Assembly (NCBI GenBank): GCA_947471745.1
Contig: CANJKZ010000263.1
Span: forward strand, 930,001-994,000
Direction: 5' to 3'
DNA from: Closterium sp. Naga37s-1
Taxonomy: Eukaryota; Streptophyta; Zygnematophyceae; Desmidiales; Closteriaceae
Length of the DNA stretch: 64,000 bases
This document shows, piece by piece, positions 1-8,889 of this stretch. The notes below the pieces were generated by a model. The model saw nothing but the letters and a program-made list of their open reading frames with translations, was not told the DNA's origin and searched no databases. The stretch's first letter is position 1; each line of letters opens with the position of its first letter. The translations under genes were made by a program, and so were the position numbers.

Positions 1-528
1 TGCTCTGTTCACCATCCTGCCGTACCGGCGCAGCCCTGTGATTGGCTGGCGGAGTCCGGGCAGCGCTTGAGGGCGGATAGACTGCCCTCAAACAGCCGCA
101 CCGCCACCCACTTGCCTGCCTATGCCTCTGTACCGCCTCCAACCGCACTGCAGCCACCAGAAGCGCCTTTAGACTCCTGGTAGACCTGGCTGAGCCCGAG
201 GTAGCCGTCGAGGGACTCAACGGTGAAAGCATGCTGGCAGGGCAGCACGAGCACAGGGCTCTAGTTGGGATCAATCTCCTCCAGCGTCTCCCATATGATG
301 AGATCCACTCTCATCTTCCTCTTCTTCTTTTTCGACCCACACCCTTCCACCGTGCAAAACGCCTGGGAAGGGCACTTCTTGGCATAGAGCGACGAGCATT
401 GGTGGCCGCACAAGAGGCGTTTCTCACACCGCTGCTCGCACGGCGAGCGTTCGCAGGGGGCACCGCAGGGGAGGGAGCACCGACCCTGGTGCCTGCAGGT
501 CCACCCGCAAGGCTCGGCGTGCGCCACA
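1..528 (-). pseudogene. ZNFX1-like (NFX1-type zinc finger) gene, broken fragment running off the left edge
   Basis: On the minus strand, 528 down to 264 encodes a Cys/His-rich stretch (CGWTCRHQGRC, CEKRLLCGHQC, CPSQAFC) followed by VDLIIWETLEEIDPN. This is the end of the NFX1-type finger array of ZNFX1-like helicase proteins, known in antiviral and RNA surveillance roles. The same frame continues past a TAG at 261-263 with VLVLPCQHAFTVESLDGYLG, which fits the family's next segment, so the TAG is probably a nonsense change of a Glu codon. A small intron (about 116-157, GT-AG on the minus strand, phase-consistent) leads to a segment ending in ALKRCPD. The expected RQPITGLRRYGRMVNRA lies in another frame, so there is also a frameshift near 55-62. 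An acceptor-like AG lies at about 529-530; upstream exons are not visible. The family call is firm; the exact exon edges are less so. Confidence 0.72.
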
Positions 529-1234
529 CTAGGCCCCCCCGACCAAAGGTCGCCCCCCCTGCCATGGCTGGCCGCAATCGCCCAGCGGCGCCCCCGGTCG
601 CGTCTGCGGAGATGGCAGCACGGGAACAGGACAGGGAGGTGCAGGACTGTGCTTGTAATGGGCTAACAATGCAAGAAGTTGCTTGTACCGCGCTGACGGT
701 GCACGAAGGTGCTTGTAACGGGCTGACAGCGACAAAAGGCAACGCTTCTGCGGGCAGGGCAACAGCGGAGAGTACCGCGTATAGAGCGTTGGAGGCGGAG
801 GAGGTGCGCTGGCAGAGCCACCACGATTTCATCGAGGATAGACTCGTGTGCAGCACTGTATACGTGAGCCGTAAGTACGTGTGTGTGTCTGCCGTGCTGT
901 GCTGTGCCGTACCGTACCAAATCGTACCTTGCCTTGCCGTTCCGTGCTGTGTCATGCATGCAGTTGGCAAAACCGTGGCAGCAGCATTGCATGGCAAGTG
1001 GGTTTTGAAGTTTTTGAAGGGTTGCTTGGAAGCAGGCGAAGGGTGAATGTGGCTACAGCATACAGCTAAGCTGGTCTGGTCGCATGCTGTTACGAGTGGT
1101 TGTTAACACACCAGACACACTCATTCTCCTGCACCCCCGCTCTCGCAATTCCGCTGCACCATATTTCGCCCGCTAGCCCACTCTGCCCGTTCCTTGCATG
1201 CGCGGCCCCACTGATCGCCCCTGCACCCTATCAG
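529..1234. other. Non-coding stretch (intron/intergenic) between two host gene fragments
   Basis: No convincing exon was found here. It holds a 30-bp tandem repeat (651-740) and a low-complexity run built on variations of GTGCCGTACC around 885-960. A long plus-strand reading frame (231-1046) crosses both the antisense of the ZNFX1 fragment and the repeat. It is probably fortuitous. Confidence 0.5.
651..740. repeat. 30-bp tandem repeat, three units
   Basis: Units start at 651, 681 and 711, each opening with GCTTGTA, with an exact 30-bp period and some substitutions between units. Because 30 is a multiple of three, one frame reads as a 10-residue repeat of the ACNGLT type. There is no other sign of coding. 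Confidence 0.8.
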
Positions 1235-1336
1235 TCGGGCTATCTGCGTCCTCTGCTGCCCGCCCACGCCCCCGAGCATGGCGAACTGCTCGAAGACATT
1301 CCCTCAGGTGATGCCCCCTCCCTCTTGCCCCCACCC

Positions 1337-1445
1337 GTGCGCCCTCCCTCTCGCCCCTGCCCGTGCGCCCTCCCTCTCTCCCCCGCCCATGCGCCCTCCC
1401 TCTCGCCCCCGCCCGTGCGCCCTCCCTCTCGCCCCCGCCCGTGCG
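1337..1445. repeat. 26-bp minisatellite in a decarboxylase intron
   Basis: Units start at 1337, 1363, 1389, 1415 and 1441 with the core GTGCGCCCTCCCTCTCGCCC. It lies inside the intron 1308-1662. Apparent Pro/Arg-rich frames across it are products of the repeat. Confidence 0.85.
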
Positions 1446-2105
1446 TTCCTCCATCTTCCTTGAAGGCACCTTGTTGACCCCTACCATTTAGAGGTATCTC
1501 GCACATGTAATCCCCGCCCTTCGATCCACTACCGCAGCTGCTCCTTCTTCCCCGAAGTGCTCGTTTCGTCCCACCCTCCTCTCTTTCCACCCTTCCTCTC
1601 CTCTCTGCCCTTCCTCTCTACCCTTTCCTCTCCATCCCTCTATCTTCCTCTGCACCACACAGACATATCCAGCGCCATCCTGCCAGGTCTAACGCACTGG
1701 CCGAGCCCTCGATTCTTCGCCTTCTTCTCCTCGCCCACCAGCGCTGCCACCATCTGTGCTGACGCCCTCATCAGCGCCCTCAACGTCGTCGGCTTCTCGT
1801 GGGCCGCCGCCCCTGCAGCTTGCAGCGACTGAGCTGTTGTGATGGTGGAGTTGGTGAGGCTACGTGATGGGTTCCACTCGGTTAAGTCAGGTGGGAGGAA
1901 ATGGAGGGGGGATTGAGGTGGGGGGAGTGAGATGAGAGGTGGTGAAGGGAGAGGGAGGGAAGGTAAGGGGAGTGAGGTTAGGGAGGTAATGAGGTCATGA
2001 GCTTTGTTCAGCCACTTGCTGTCAGTTTCATTAGGCCATGTTAGCATCCGCAGACCAGAGCACTCAAATTTGCCCATCCCTTCCTCCACAATCTGTGGCG
2101 TGCTT

Positions 2106-2211
2106 GTCACCGTGTCACCGTGTCACTGTGTCACTGTGTCACGGTGTCACCGTGTCACCGTGTCAGCTTGTCACTATGTCAATGTGTCACCGTGTCACTG
2201 TATCACTATGA
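2106..2211. repeat. 8-bp tandem repeat GTCACCGT, about 13 units
   Basis: GTCACCGT and variants (GTCACTGT, GTCACGGT, GTCAATGT) run without a break up to the start of the next decarboxylase exon. The repeat sits where a branch point and polypyrimidine tract would be expected, so its growth may have harmed splicing of that exon. Confidence 0.85.
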
Positions 2212-2791
2212 CTACTGTGGCCAGCGAGCACGGACGGGGGCTGATTCACGGCACGACCAGTGAGGCGCTGCTCGTGACACTGCTGGCCGCCAAGCGGAGA
2301 GTGCTGGACCGCGTGGTGGGGCAGGGCGGCAGTGTGGCAGCAGCGACAGCAGCAGGTAGAGCGGGCAGTGATGAGGAGTACAGGAGCACAGACGATGGAG
2401 TGGGTGCTCAGGAGGAGAGACGCATAACCAGGTGGAGAGCATGCTAATATGGAGGATAGGTTCAGCACAGAATAGCACGGAGGGCTGCTTTAGGAGCATA
2501 GGGGTGACACAGGAGGAGGAGCGGCCGGCAGTGGAGAGTGGCAAAGGAAGTACCACTGGCGCGCTGCTGGTGTGGGTGTGCGGGGCGAGGCTGCTCCCAA
2601 GTTCCTATAGGGCAGTGCAGAGGACACATCAACGCAGCGCCTGGTGCCACGTGGCTGGCATGCCCGAGGGCAACGTGCACGTGCTGCCCACCACCGCTGC
2701 ACTGGCGTATGCCCTGACTGCCCTCCAGCTGCTGGATGCGGTGCAGAGGGATGAGGCAGCCGACCTCATTCCCTTCTTCCTCGTCTCCACT

Positions 2792-3131
2792 GTAAGTGTG
2801 TGTGAGGTGCCTTCTTCTCTTCTTCTTCAAATTCTTGTACGAGGAAGGTGCTTTGTTCTCCTCTCCCTCACTCTCACTGTACGTGGAAGGTACCTTATTC
2901 CGTTCCTCTCACATGTCATGATAAGCCACCTCGCACATGGGGCGGTGCTTGGCCGCATATGTACCTCTGGTACGTTTCTCGATCGACCGGTGCTCGTCCT
3001 CATGTCCGCCCCTGTATCGCTGCCAGTTACTCAGTTTCCCACAGCCACCACTGCTTGCCACCGCTGTATGCCACCCTTGGTGCCTTTTGTATCATCTGCC
3101 TCATACCATGACCATGCAATACCCATGACCA
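2792..3131. other. Decarboxylase intron remnant
   Basis: It starts with GTAAGTGTGTG and runs to the 5-bp target sequence GACCA that flanks the next insertion. No following decarboxylase exon is recognisable. It ends in a CCATGACCATG-type repeat into which the GTCGAC-rich element inserted. Confidence 0.5.
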
Positions 3132-4231
3132 TGTCAACGGGAGTTGTGGAAGGCCCTGTCCTCGCTTGGGCGGTGCCAACCTCGTGGTAGGGTGCACGGG
3201 AGAAGCAGCCGACCTGCAGCAGTGGGCAGGCTGGTCGACGCGTGTGGTCGACCTGCACGGGGGCCACTGCAAGGGCGCCAACTTTGGGAGGGCGCCGACT
3301 TTGGGTGATCGACCTGGCAAGGTCGACATCGGAGGCGTCAACTTGGGTGACGCCGATCAGGAGAAGCCGACTGGGTGTGGTCGGCTGACAGGTGTGCTGG
3401 TCGACCTGGAGCTAGTGGACCAGAAGTGTCGTCGACCTGGAGCTGGTCGACCAAGGTAGATGTCGACCTGGTGAGGTCGACTGGAGGTGGTCGTCGACTT
3501 GGGTGGGCACGAAGAGGAGTGGCGCCGACTTGGGATGCGCCGACCTGGGGAGTGGCCGACTTGGTGAAGTCAGCCGGTGGTCGTCGACTTGGGCAGTCGA
3601 CGAGCACATACAACTTCTGGTCGACTTTCCCCGAAGAAGTCGATACCGACCTGGTGGTTTCCAGGTCGACCAGGTTACCTGGGTGACGAGGTTCTGCGAA
3701 AGAGTGCGACAGTGGACCAGGTGGTTTTGGCAAGACCGACCTCGGTGGTGGTATCCCGAGGTCGACGTGGCTGATCAGATGCGGTCGTCAGCACGAGGTT
3801 GATTTGGTGTGTGCGCTGTGCAGGTGACAAGGCACGTCGCGCCAATCATCTGCAAGCACCTGCGAAGCTGGTGCAATGCTGTACTGTGGGAGCAACGCTG
3901 GCCCGCCGTCGACATGCGGTGTTGGCACGCCGTCGACCTGCAGCGTTGGCAAGCCGCAACTCTGCACTGCTGGAGCACGGTCGACCAAGTCGTGCTGGCA
4001 CGTGGTCGACCATGCTGCGCTGGCAGTCGACCTGCTTGCATCCTAGCTCTGATGTAGTCTAGTCTTGCCATCTTGTGTGTACCATTGTTCTCTAATTTTG
4101 CTAGTGAAACTCTTGCAGTTTTGCCCCGTGAACGCACAAGTGCTAGAGAACGACTAAGGAACGAAGCGGAGATCCCTCCTACCCCATGCCTAGCCCATAT
4201 TTTAGCTCCCATTGATAGAGTTAGCATTACT
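3132..4231. mobile_element. GTCGAC-rich element, copy 1 (probable solo LTR)
   Basis: The element begins TGTCAACGGGAG and is flanked by GACCA at 3127-3131 and 4232-4236. It is about 1.1 kb, has no coding potential and is packed with GTCGACCTG-type motifs. Its start, middle and end match the copy at 13257-16555, once the nested insert there is set aside. TG start, 5-bp target duplication and lack of genes suggest a solo LTR. Its right end (TACT) is not canonical, and the flanking CCATGACC repeat makes the duplication ambiguous. A non-autonomous transposon is the alternative. It sits where the decarboxylase's catalytic exons should be. Confidence 0.6.
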
Positions 4232-4236
4232 GACCA

Positions 4237-4365
4237 TGTACTGCCCATGACCATGCACTGCCCATGCCCCTGCCCATGCCCCTGTTCTGCTCCTGCCCTG
4301 CCCCTGCGTGCCCCTGCCGATTCCGATGCCCATGCCCATGCCCATCCCCATGCCCATGCCACACC
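4237..4365. repeat. Degenerate CCATGC / CCCCTG hexamer repeat
   Basis: Imperfect repeats of TGCCCATGCCCC run from the edge of the GTCGAC-rich element to about 4365. The same type of sequence lies left of the element (3106-3131), so the element inserted into this simple repeat. Confidence 0.7.
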
Positions 4366-4630
4366 AAGACAGCAGGCCTCTGGTGAAAGCGCTGTCAATA
4401 CTGTCAACACATCCGAGGAATAAGGTGGGCTACTATTCACTTATTGCAGCAGGGATCTCGGCAGTGTGCTCTTATCACACGGAATGTGCTCTTAGTTTAC
4501 TGTTATCTTAAATAATAGTTTGAAGAGAAACTGATGGATTGATTAGGAATTACAAGGGTATGCATAGCTGGAGCTAGGAAGGAGGGGGGTGGTTGGGTAC
4601 CTAGCCAACATAATTGACCCCCCCACCAAT

Positions 4631-4735
4631 ATGTCGGGTTGGGGAATTATTCTGGGGACCCAATAATGTTGGCCAAGTTGAGTTGGACCAACATTAATGG
4701 TGGGGGACCGATAATCTCCCAACCCAGCCTTTGGA
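4631..4735. repeat. Fold-back (MITE-like) inverted repeat
   Basis: A left arm at about 4631-4682 (GTCGGGTTGGGGAATTATTC and on) pairs imperfectly with a right arm at about 4688-4735 (ACCAACATTAATGG to CTCCCAACCCA). The two are separated by only a few bases, giving a roughly 100-bp hairpin. It lies in a wider GGTTGGGT/ACCCAACC-rich tract (4590-4840). No transposase or clear target duplication is visible. A small non-autonomous DNA element is possible but unproven. Confidence 0.5.
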
Positions 4736-4874
4736 GGCTAATCATTGGACCCAGGTTGGGTTCCAACACCCAACTAGGGTTCACCCTGGTTGTACACCCA
4801 AATTAAGGTTGGGTGTCTATCTCTAACCAAACCTTATAGGATAGATGCAGATAATAAAACAAGATAATATTCTA

Positions 4875-5010
4875 GCAGCATGCTCTTATTTAGTGTGCTC
4901 TTATTTGGCGTGCTCTTATCCAGCCTGCACATATTCAGTGCGCACTTATCCTGCATGCTCATGTGCATTCACACACACACACATACATACACACAGACAC
5001 ACACACTCCC
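4875..5010. repeat. 18-bp GTGCTCTTATTT repeat followed by a CA microsatellite
   Basis: Degenerate units of the form GTGCTCTTATTTAGY run from 4875 to about 4965, with two more units near 4478-4500. A CACACATACATACACACAG tract at about 4970-5008 follows. This is intronic or intergenic. Confidence 0.7.
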
Positions 5011-5059
5011 TTCCCTTCCATTTTCTCTTCGCCCCCTCCCCCCAACCCTTGTGTGGCAC

Positions 5060-5440
5060 GGTAGGCAACAGAGCGACATGACGTGGGGACTACAAGAACT
5101 CAAGGTCCCCATCCGCCGCTGGTAATGAGCTTTTTTACAAACAAGAATCCACTCCCTGCCCCCCTCCTCTTCTCTCCCCACTCCATCTCAACCTTTCGTA
5201 AAGCAAACAACAGAGCGGCAGCACGTGGTGGAAAACAGGGACTTGGAGATCCTCATCGCCTGCCGCTGATGATTTTCGAGTCCAACGGAAAATCACTTTT
5301 TGTCCCCCTCGTCTTCTCTCCTCTCCTCCCCCCCCCCCCCCCCCCCCCCCCCCCTTTCCCTCTCCCGCAAAGCAGGCAACAGAGCGCGAGCACATGGTGG
5401 ATTACAAGGACTAGGAGACCCCCATCGGCCGGCGCTTCAG
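5060..5440 (+). repeat. Three tandem copies of a decarboxylase exon with flanking intron
   Basis: Three related blocks lie near 5063-5122, 5203-5275 and 5366-5440. Each has an AAGCARRCAACAGAGCG-like start, a CACRTGGTGG-like centre and a CCCCATCGGCCGSCGCTT-like end. The third is the best preserved (GCAACAGAGCG to CGCTTCAG, then GTGTGT). Spacing is about 140-165 bp, and each is preceded by a pyrimidine-rich, TCTCCC-rich stretch. The first two are degenerate in the family frame. A run of about 28 C at 5327-5354 separates copies two and three and may be mis-sized in the assembly. Confidence 0.65.
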
Positions 5441-6640
5441 GTGTGTTAAGGACAAAGTCTCTCCCTTCCCCTACCTGGCATGGTGCATGGCATGCAGTGG
5501 GTTTGTTTCATGCCATCTTCACATAAACTCCTGGAGTTTCCGATTCAATGTGGATAAGAATCTATGAAATTTAGGCCTACTTGTACTCCAGCCAATTTGC
5601 ACACCAGCACGCCCATGCTCATACTTATGCCCATGCCATGCCAACGCCACAACCGCCACCCACGACTCCCCCCCTTCTTTTGAAGGTCGCTGAAGCTGTG
5701 GATGGTGCTGTTGACATATGGGGCGGAGGGCATTCGTGTATACATCAGGCGCCACGTGGCACTTGCTGAGTGGTTCGAGGAGGCTGTGCAGCAAGATGAG
5801 AGGTTCCAAGTGAGTGGGAGTGCAGCATGCCATCACTGCCAGCATGCTCTACCCGGGCCACCGTCTCACACACCACCTTGGACTCTTCACACGTCCTCAC
5901 ACACCCTCTTACACACCTTTGCCACTCTCCTTCCATCGCAAGGACGTCACCATGCTACCGCGCTGCTGCCCTCACCCCCCTCCCCCACTCCCCCCTTTGT
6001 GCCCCCCAGCTGATGGCTCCGCGCCCCTTCGCCCTCGTCTGCTTCTGCCTCAAGCCGCCCGCTGCTCGCACACATAGTGGGGTGGCGTGCACAGGGGTGG
6101 GCAAGGGGAGAGTGGGCGACAAGGGGTCGGTGGGCGAGGGCAGCGCGGATGTAGGGAGGGAGGTGAATGCGGCGCCACTGGAGGCGATCAACAGCAGCGG
6201 GCAGGCGCATCTCACTCACACAGTCAGTGCTGAGCTCCTTGCTGCTTGGCCCCTTGCTGCTTGGCTCCTCCATTCCTCAACTGTATCTCACACGCACACT
6301 GACTCTTGAGACGTCTCTAAAGTACCGCACGCATGCTGTGAGCCCCGACGACATGCTGCTGCATGCCTGGTTCATTCGCCTGCATATGAGAGCATGACAG
6401 CACTTGACCTCCCAACCTGCCCCCCTGTGACAGTACACGCTGCACATGGCAATAGGGGTGGTGAAGACTCAAAATCTGAACAGGCGCCCGCAGTACACGA
6501 TGCGCATGGCTGCGGTGAAGACAGAGCTGGCGCATGTGCAGGGGACGTGGAGGTTCATTGAATCGGAAGCTTCCAAGTTGCCGCAAGAGGTGGACTTCTC
6601 TAGAAAGGAAACTAAAGAAATGCTTCAAGCGTGTGAATAG
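5376..6640 (+). pseudogene. Aromatic-L-amino-acid decarboxylase-like gene, 3' part, broken (copy 1)
   Basis: Four segments match the C-terminal third of the family. Exon 5376-5440 has MVDYKD then PIGRRFR; a TAG (5412-5414) replaces the usual Trp of the KDWQxPLGRRFR motif. Exon 5686-5809 joins in phase (SLKLWMVLLTYGAEG, YIRRHVALAEWFEEAV) and ends at GTGAGT. Exon 6010 to about 6222 has MAPRPFALVCFCLKPP and LEAINSSGQAHLTHT, with a low-complexity Gly/Val/Ser insert between them. Exon 6435-6640 has YTLHMAIGVVKT, then the near-repeat QYTMRMAAVKTELAHVQ, and ends with TAG. This is the same gene as 1235-2791. A second copy lies at 35687-42182 and shares the TAG, so the gene was dead before duplication. 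Confidence 0.8.
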
Positions 6641-6745
6641 TCTGCTTCGGTGAACAAGCAGAATGATGGGTAGATGTACCCAAACAAAGACAACTGCATC
6701 TTTCATCGTTTACTGTACATACACGCACATTATAACACTGCCTAC

Positions 6746-6813
6746 TGTCAAACTATTATAATGTTTAGGTTGTGTAGGCAGTAGTGCATTCATTCCCGTT
6801 CAGTATTCTGACA
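6746..6813 (+). repeat. Left LTR of copia A with adjoining primer-binding site
   Basis: It starts TGTCAAACTATTATAATG and ends CAGTATTCTGACA. Next comes TCGTATCAGAGCAGG, matching the Met-tRNA primer motif TGGTATCAGAGC used by plant copia elements. It is about half the length of the related 131-bp LTRs at 45299, 51477 and 57654. Confidence 0.8.
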
Positions 6814-6889
6814 TCGTATCAGAGCAGGTCCTGATCCAGGACTGTTTTTTTAGGGCCACTGTATAGTTCGCTACCCGTAGCGCGTTACC

Positions 6890-7620
6890 CTGGCCGTAGC
6901 GCCCTACCCTTCCCGTCGCGCTGCCCCCCCAGTCGCGCTGCCCTGCCCTGCCCGTCGCGCCACCCTGCTAGCTGCGCGCCGCCCTGCCCTGCCCGTCCCG
7001 CCACCCTGCTGGCCTCGCGCTGCCCTTTCCTGCCCGCGTGCCACCCTGCTGGCCGCGCGCTGCTCGGCCCTGCCCGTCGCGCCGCCCTGCTAGCGCCGCG
7101 CCGCCCTGCCCCGCCCGTCGCGCCGCCCTGCTGGTCGCGCGCCGCCCTGGCCTACCCGTCGCGCCGCCCTGCTAGCGCCGCGCCGCCCTGCCCTGCCCGC
7201 CGCGCCGCCACTGCTGGGCACCACGTCGCCCTACCCTGCCCGCGAGCCGCCCTGCTGGCTGCCGTGTCGCCCTGCCTTGCATGCGCGCCACCCTGCTGGC
7301 CTCCGCGCCGCCCTGCTCTGCCCGCGCGTCACCCTGCTGGCCGCCGCACTGCTCTGCCCTGCCCGCGCGCCGCCCTGCTGGCCGCCGCCCTGCCCTACCC
7401 TGCCCGCGCGCCGCCCTGCTGGTCGCCGCACTGCTCTGCCCTGCCCGCACGCCGCCCTGTTGGCCGCCGACCTGCCCTACGAGTTGCGCCGCCCTGCCCT
7501 AGCCGTGAACCGCCCCGCCCCGCCTTGCGCGCTTCCCTAGCGCTTGCGCGCCGCCCTGCCCGTCGCGCAGTCCTCGCGTGCGTGCTGCCCTGCTGCTCGC
7601 GCGCCACTTTGCTCTGCCCG
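6890..7620 (+). repeat. GC-rich leader repeats of copia A
   Basis: Between primer site and gag lie tens of degenerate copies of CGCGCCGCCCTGCTGGCC-like units. Elements B (21300-21970), C (45500-46160) and D have different but similarly GC-rich repeated leaders. Open frames in several phases come from the repeat and are not genes. Confidence 0.75.
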
Positions 7621-7622
7621 CT

Positions 7623-8081
7623 ATGGCTACTCTCAGCGTCCTCTCATTCGATCCTGAGGGCCGTCCGGTCCAGTTCAATACGTGGCTCGATGACTTACAG
7701 TTGTTCCTACTGAGCGATTCTAGAGACGGCGTTTTGTTGTTTGACCTCACGTCTGGAGCCTCTCTCGCCCCTCCCGACACAGCTGACAGTGCGACTCGCT
7801 CACAGTGGCTTACCCGTGACGCTGCTGCTCGTCTAGCCATTCGCAAACACCTACCGTTAGCCGAACACGCTCACATTGGCCAGCACAAGACTGCTAAAGC
7901 CCTGTAAGACGCTGGAGTTGCTCGTTACTCCTCCCCTGCCATTGCTGCTCTCGGCCGCCTTATACTGCCCTACCTTTTTCCCGAGCTGTCCGCCTTTGCC
8001 ACAGTCGATGACCTAGTCACCCACATTCGCACTAGTGACACTCGCTACCGCGCCGCGCTTCCCACCGAGTTTCAAGCCAAG

Positions 8082-8114
<33 letters not shown>

Positions 8115-8660
8115 ATGTACCTCACTGTCGACCTACTCGAGAAGCACCTCCTTGCAGCTGAGGCTAGCATAGTCGCTGTAGGTGCTGCTCGTGGCACTCC
8201 TCACACTCCCTTCTTTGAGGGGTGTTCCCCCTCCCCCCTTGCCCCCTCCTACGCTTCTGCTGCTGCTGTTGACTTCCTTCGTGCTGAGGAGGTCGGGGTT
8301 GCTCCTGCTCCTAGTGGGAGGCGCCGCAGCGGCAAGGGCAAGGGAGGCAAGGGTGGTGGGGGTGGCAGCGGTGGAGGCGGTGGTGGGGGCGGTGGAGGCG
8401 GTGGAGGTGGCGATGGTGGCGGAGGGAGTGGTGGTGGGAGTGGAGGCGTTGGTGGCGGCGATGGTGGTGGCAGTGGGAGTGGTGGCGGCGGCAGTGGTGG
8501 CGGCAGTGGGAGTGGTGGCGGCGGGAGTGGTGGCGGCCGGGGTGGTACCGGCAGTGGGGAGGTTCTGGCGGTGGTCAGGGGCAGCAGCAGCAGCGTCAGC
8601 GTGAGACCCCTACACCCCAAGAGCTTCGTGAGTGGTTTGCTCAGCGTGTGACGTCTGGGG
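7623..8660 (+). pseudogene. gag region of copia A
   Basis: It opens with MATLSVLSFDPEGRPVQF and continues through WLDDLQLFLLSDSRDGV and a conserved SQWLTRDAAARLAI, the UBN2/copia-type gag core also seen in element B at 22005. A run of about 33 C lies at 8082-8114. A Gly-rich (GGGGS-like) linker at 8340-8580 precedes the protease region. It is a fossil, not a working gene. Confidence 0.7.
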
Positions 8661-8889
8661 GTAGTGTTCGCTGCCAGTACGTTACTCGCACAGGTGACCG
8701 CGCTGGTCAGACATGCGGGAAGGTTGCTCACACAGTCCCGCTGCTTCTCTCGTCTTGACGACGCCTGGTGCGCAGAGTTTCCCGACGCGACTGAGCTCCC
8801 CCGTTGGCTAGAGCTGCTTAGGCAGAGTGTGTATATCTTTGCTCTTGACTATGATGCTATCCTTGCTGCCATGTATGCATTGACTGTTA

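Larger units (their letters stand above)
1235..2791 (+). pseudogene. Aromatic-L-amino-acid (tyrosine/DOPA) decarboxylase-like gene, 5' part, broken
   Basis: The family is the group II PLP-dependent decarboxylases, which turn tyrosine, DOPA or tryptophan into amines. Exon 1235-1307 (SGYLRPLLPAHAPEHGELLE) ends at a GT and joins in phase to exon 1663-1853 (ILPGLTHWPSPRFFAFF, ALNVVGFSW). Exon about 2229-2355 has IHGTTSEALLVTLLAAKRRV. An exon ending at 2791 has VHVLPTTAALAYAL and LIPFFLVST before GTAAGT. These match the family in order. It is broken: an in-frame TGA at 1830-1832 falls where the family has Glu, and the segment upstream of CHVAG is degenerate. The part with the PLP-binding lysine was not found before the recognisable tail (5376-6640); a 1.1-kb insertion sits in the gap. 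It reads as a decayed host gene, with a strong family call. Confidence 0.8.

Noticed and set aside
231-1046. 271-codon plus-strand frame
   Set aside because: Its left half is the antisense of the ZNFX1-like exon and its right half is a 30-bp repeat plus simple sequence. No domain.
6814-6830. tRNA-like match next to the LTRs
   Set aside because: TATCAGAGC-type matches beside LTRs are primer-binding sites complementary to a Met tRNA, not tRNA genes. No cloverleaf was found.
8082-8114. Run of about 33 C (and about 28 C at 5327-5354) as a biological signal
   Set aside because: Homopolymers of this length are often mis-sized by sequencing and assembly, so no meaning was drawn from their length or the frames around them.
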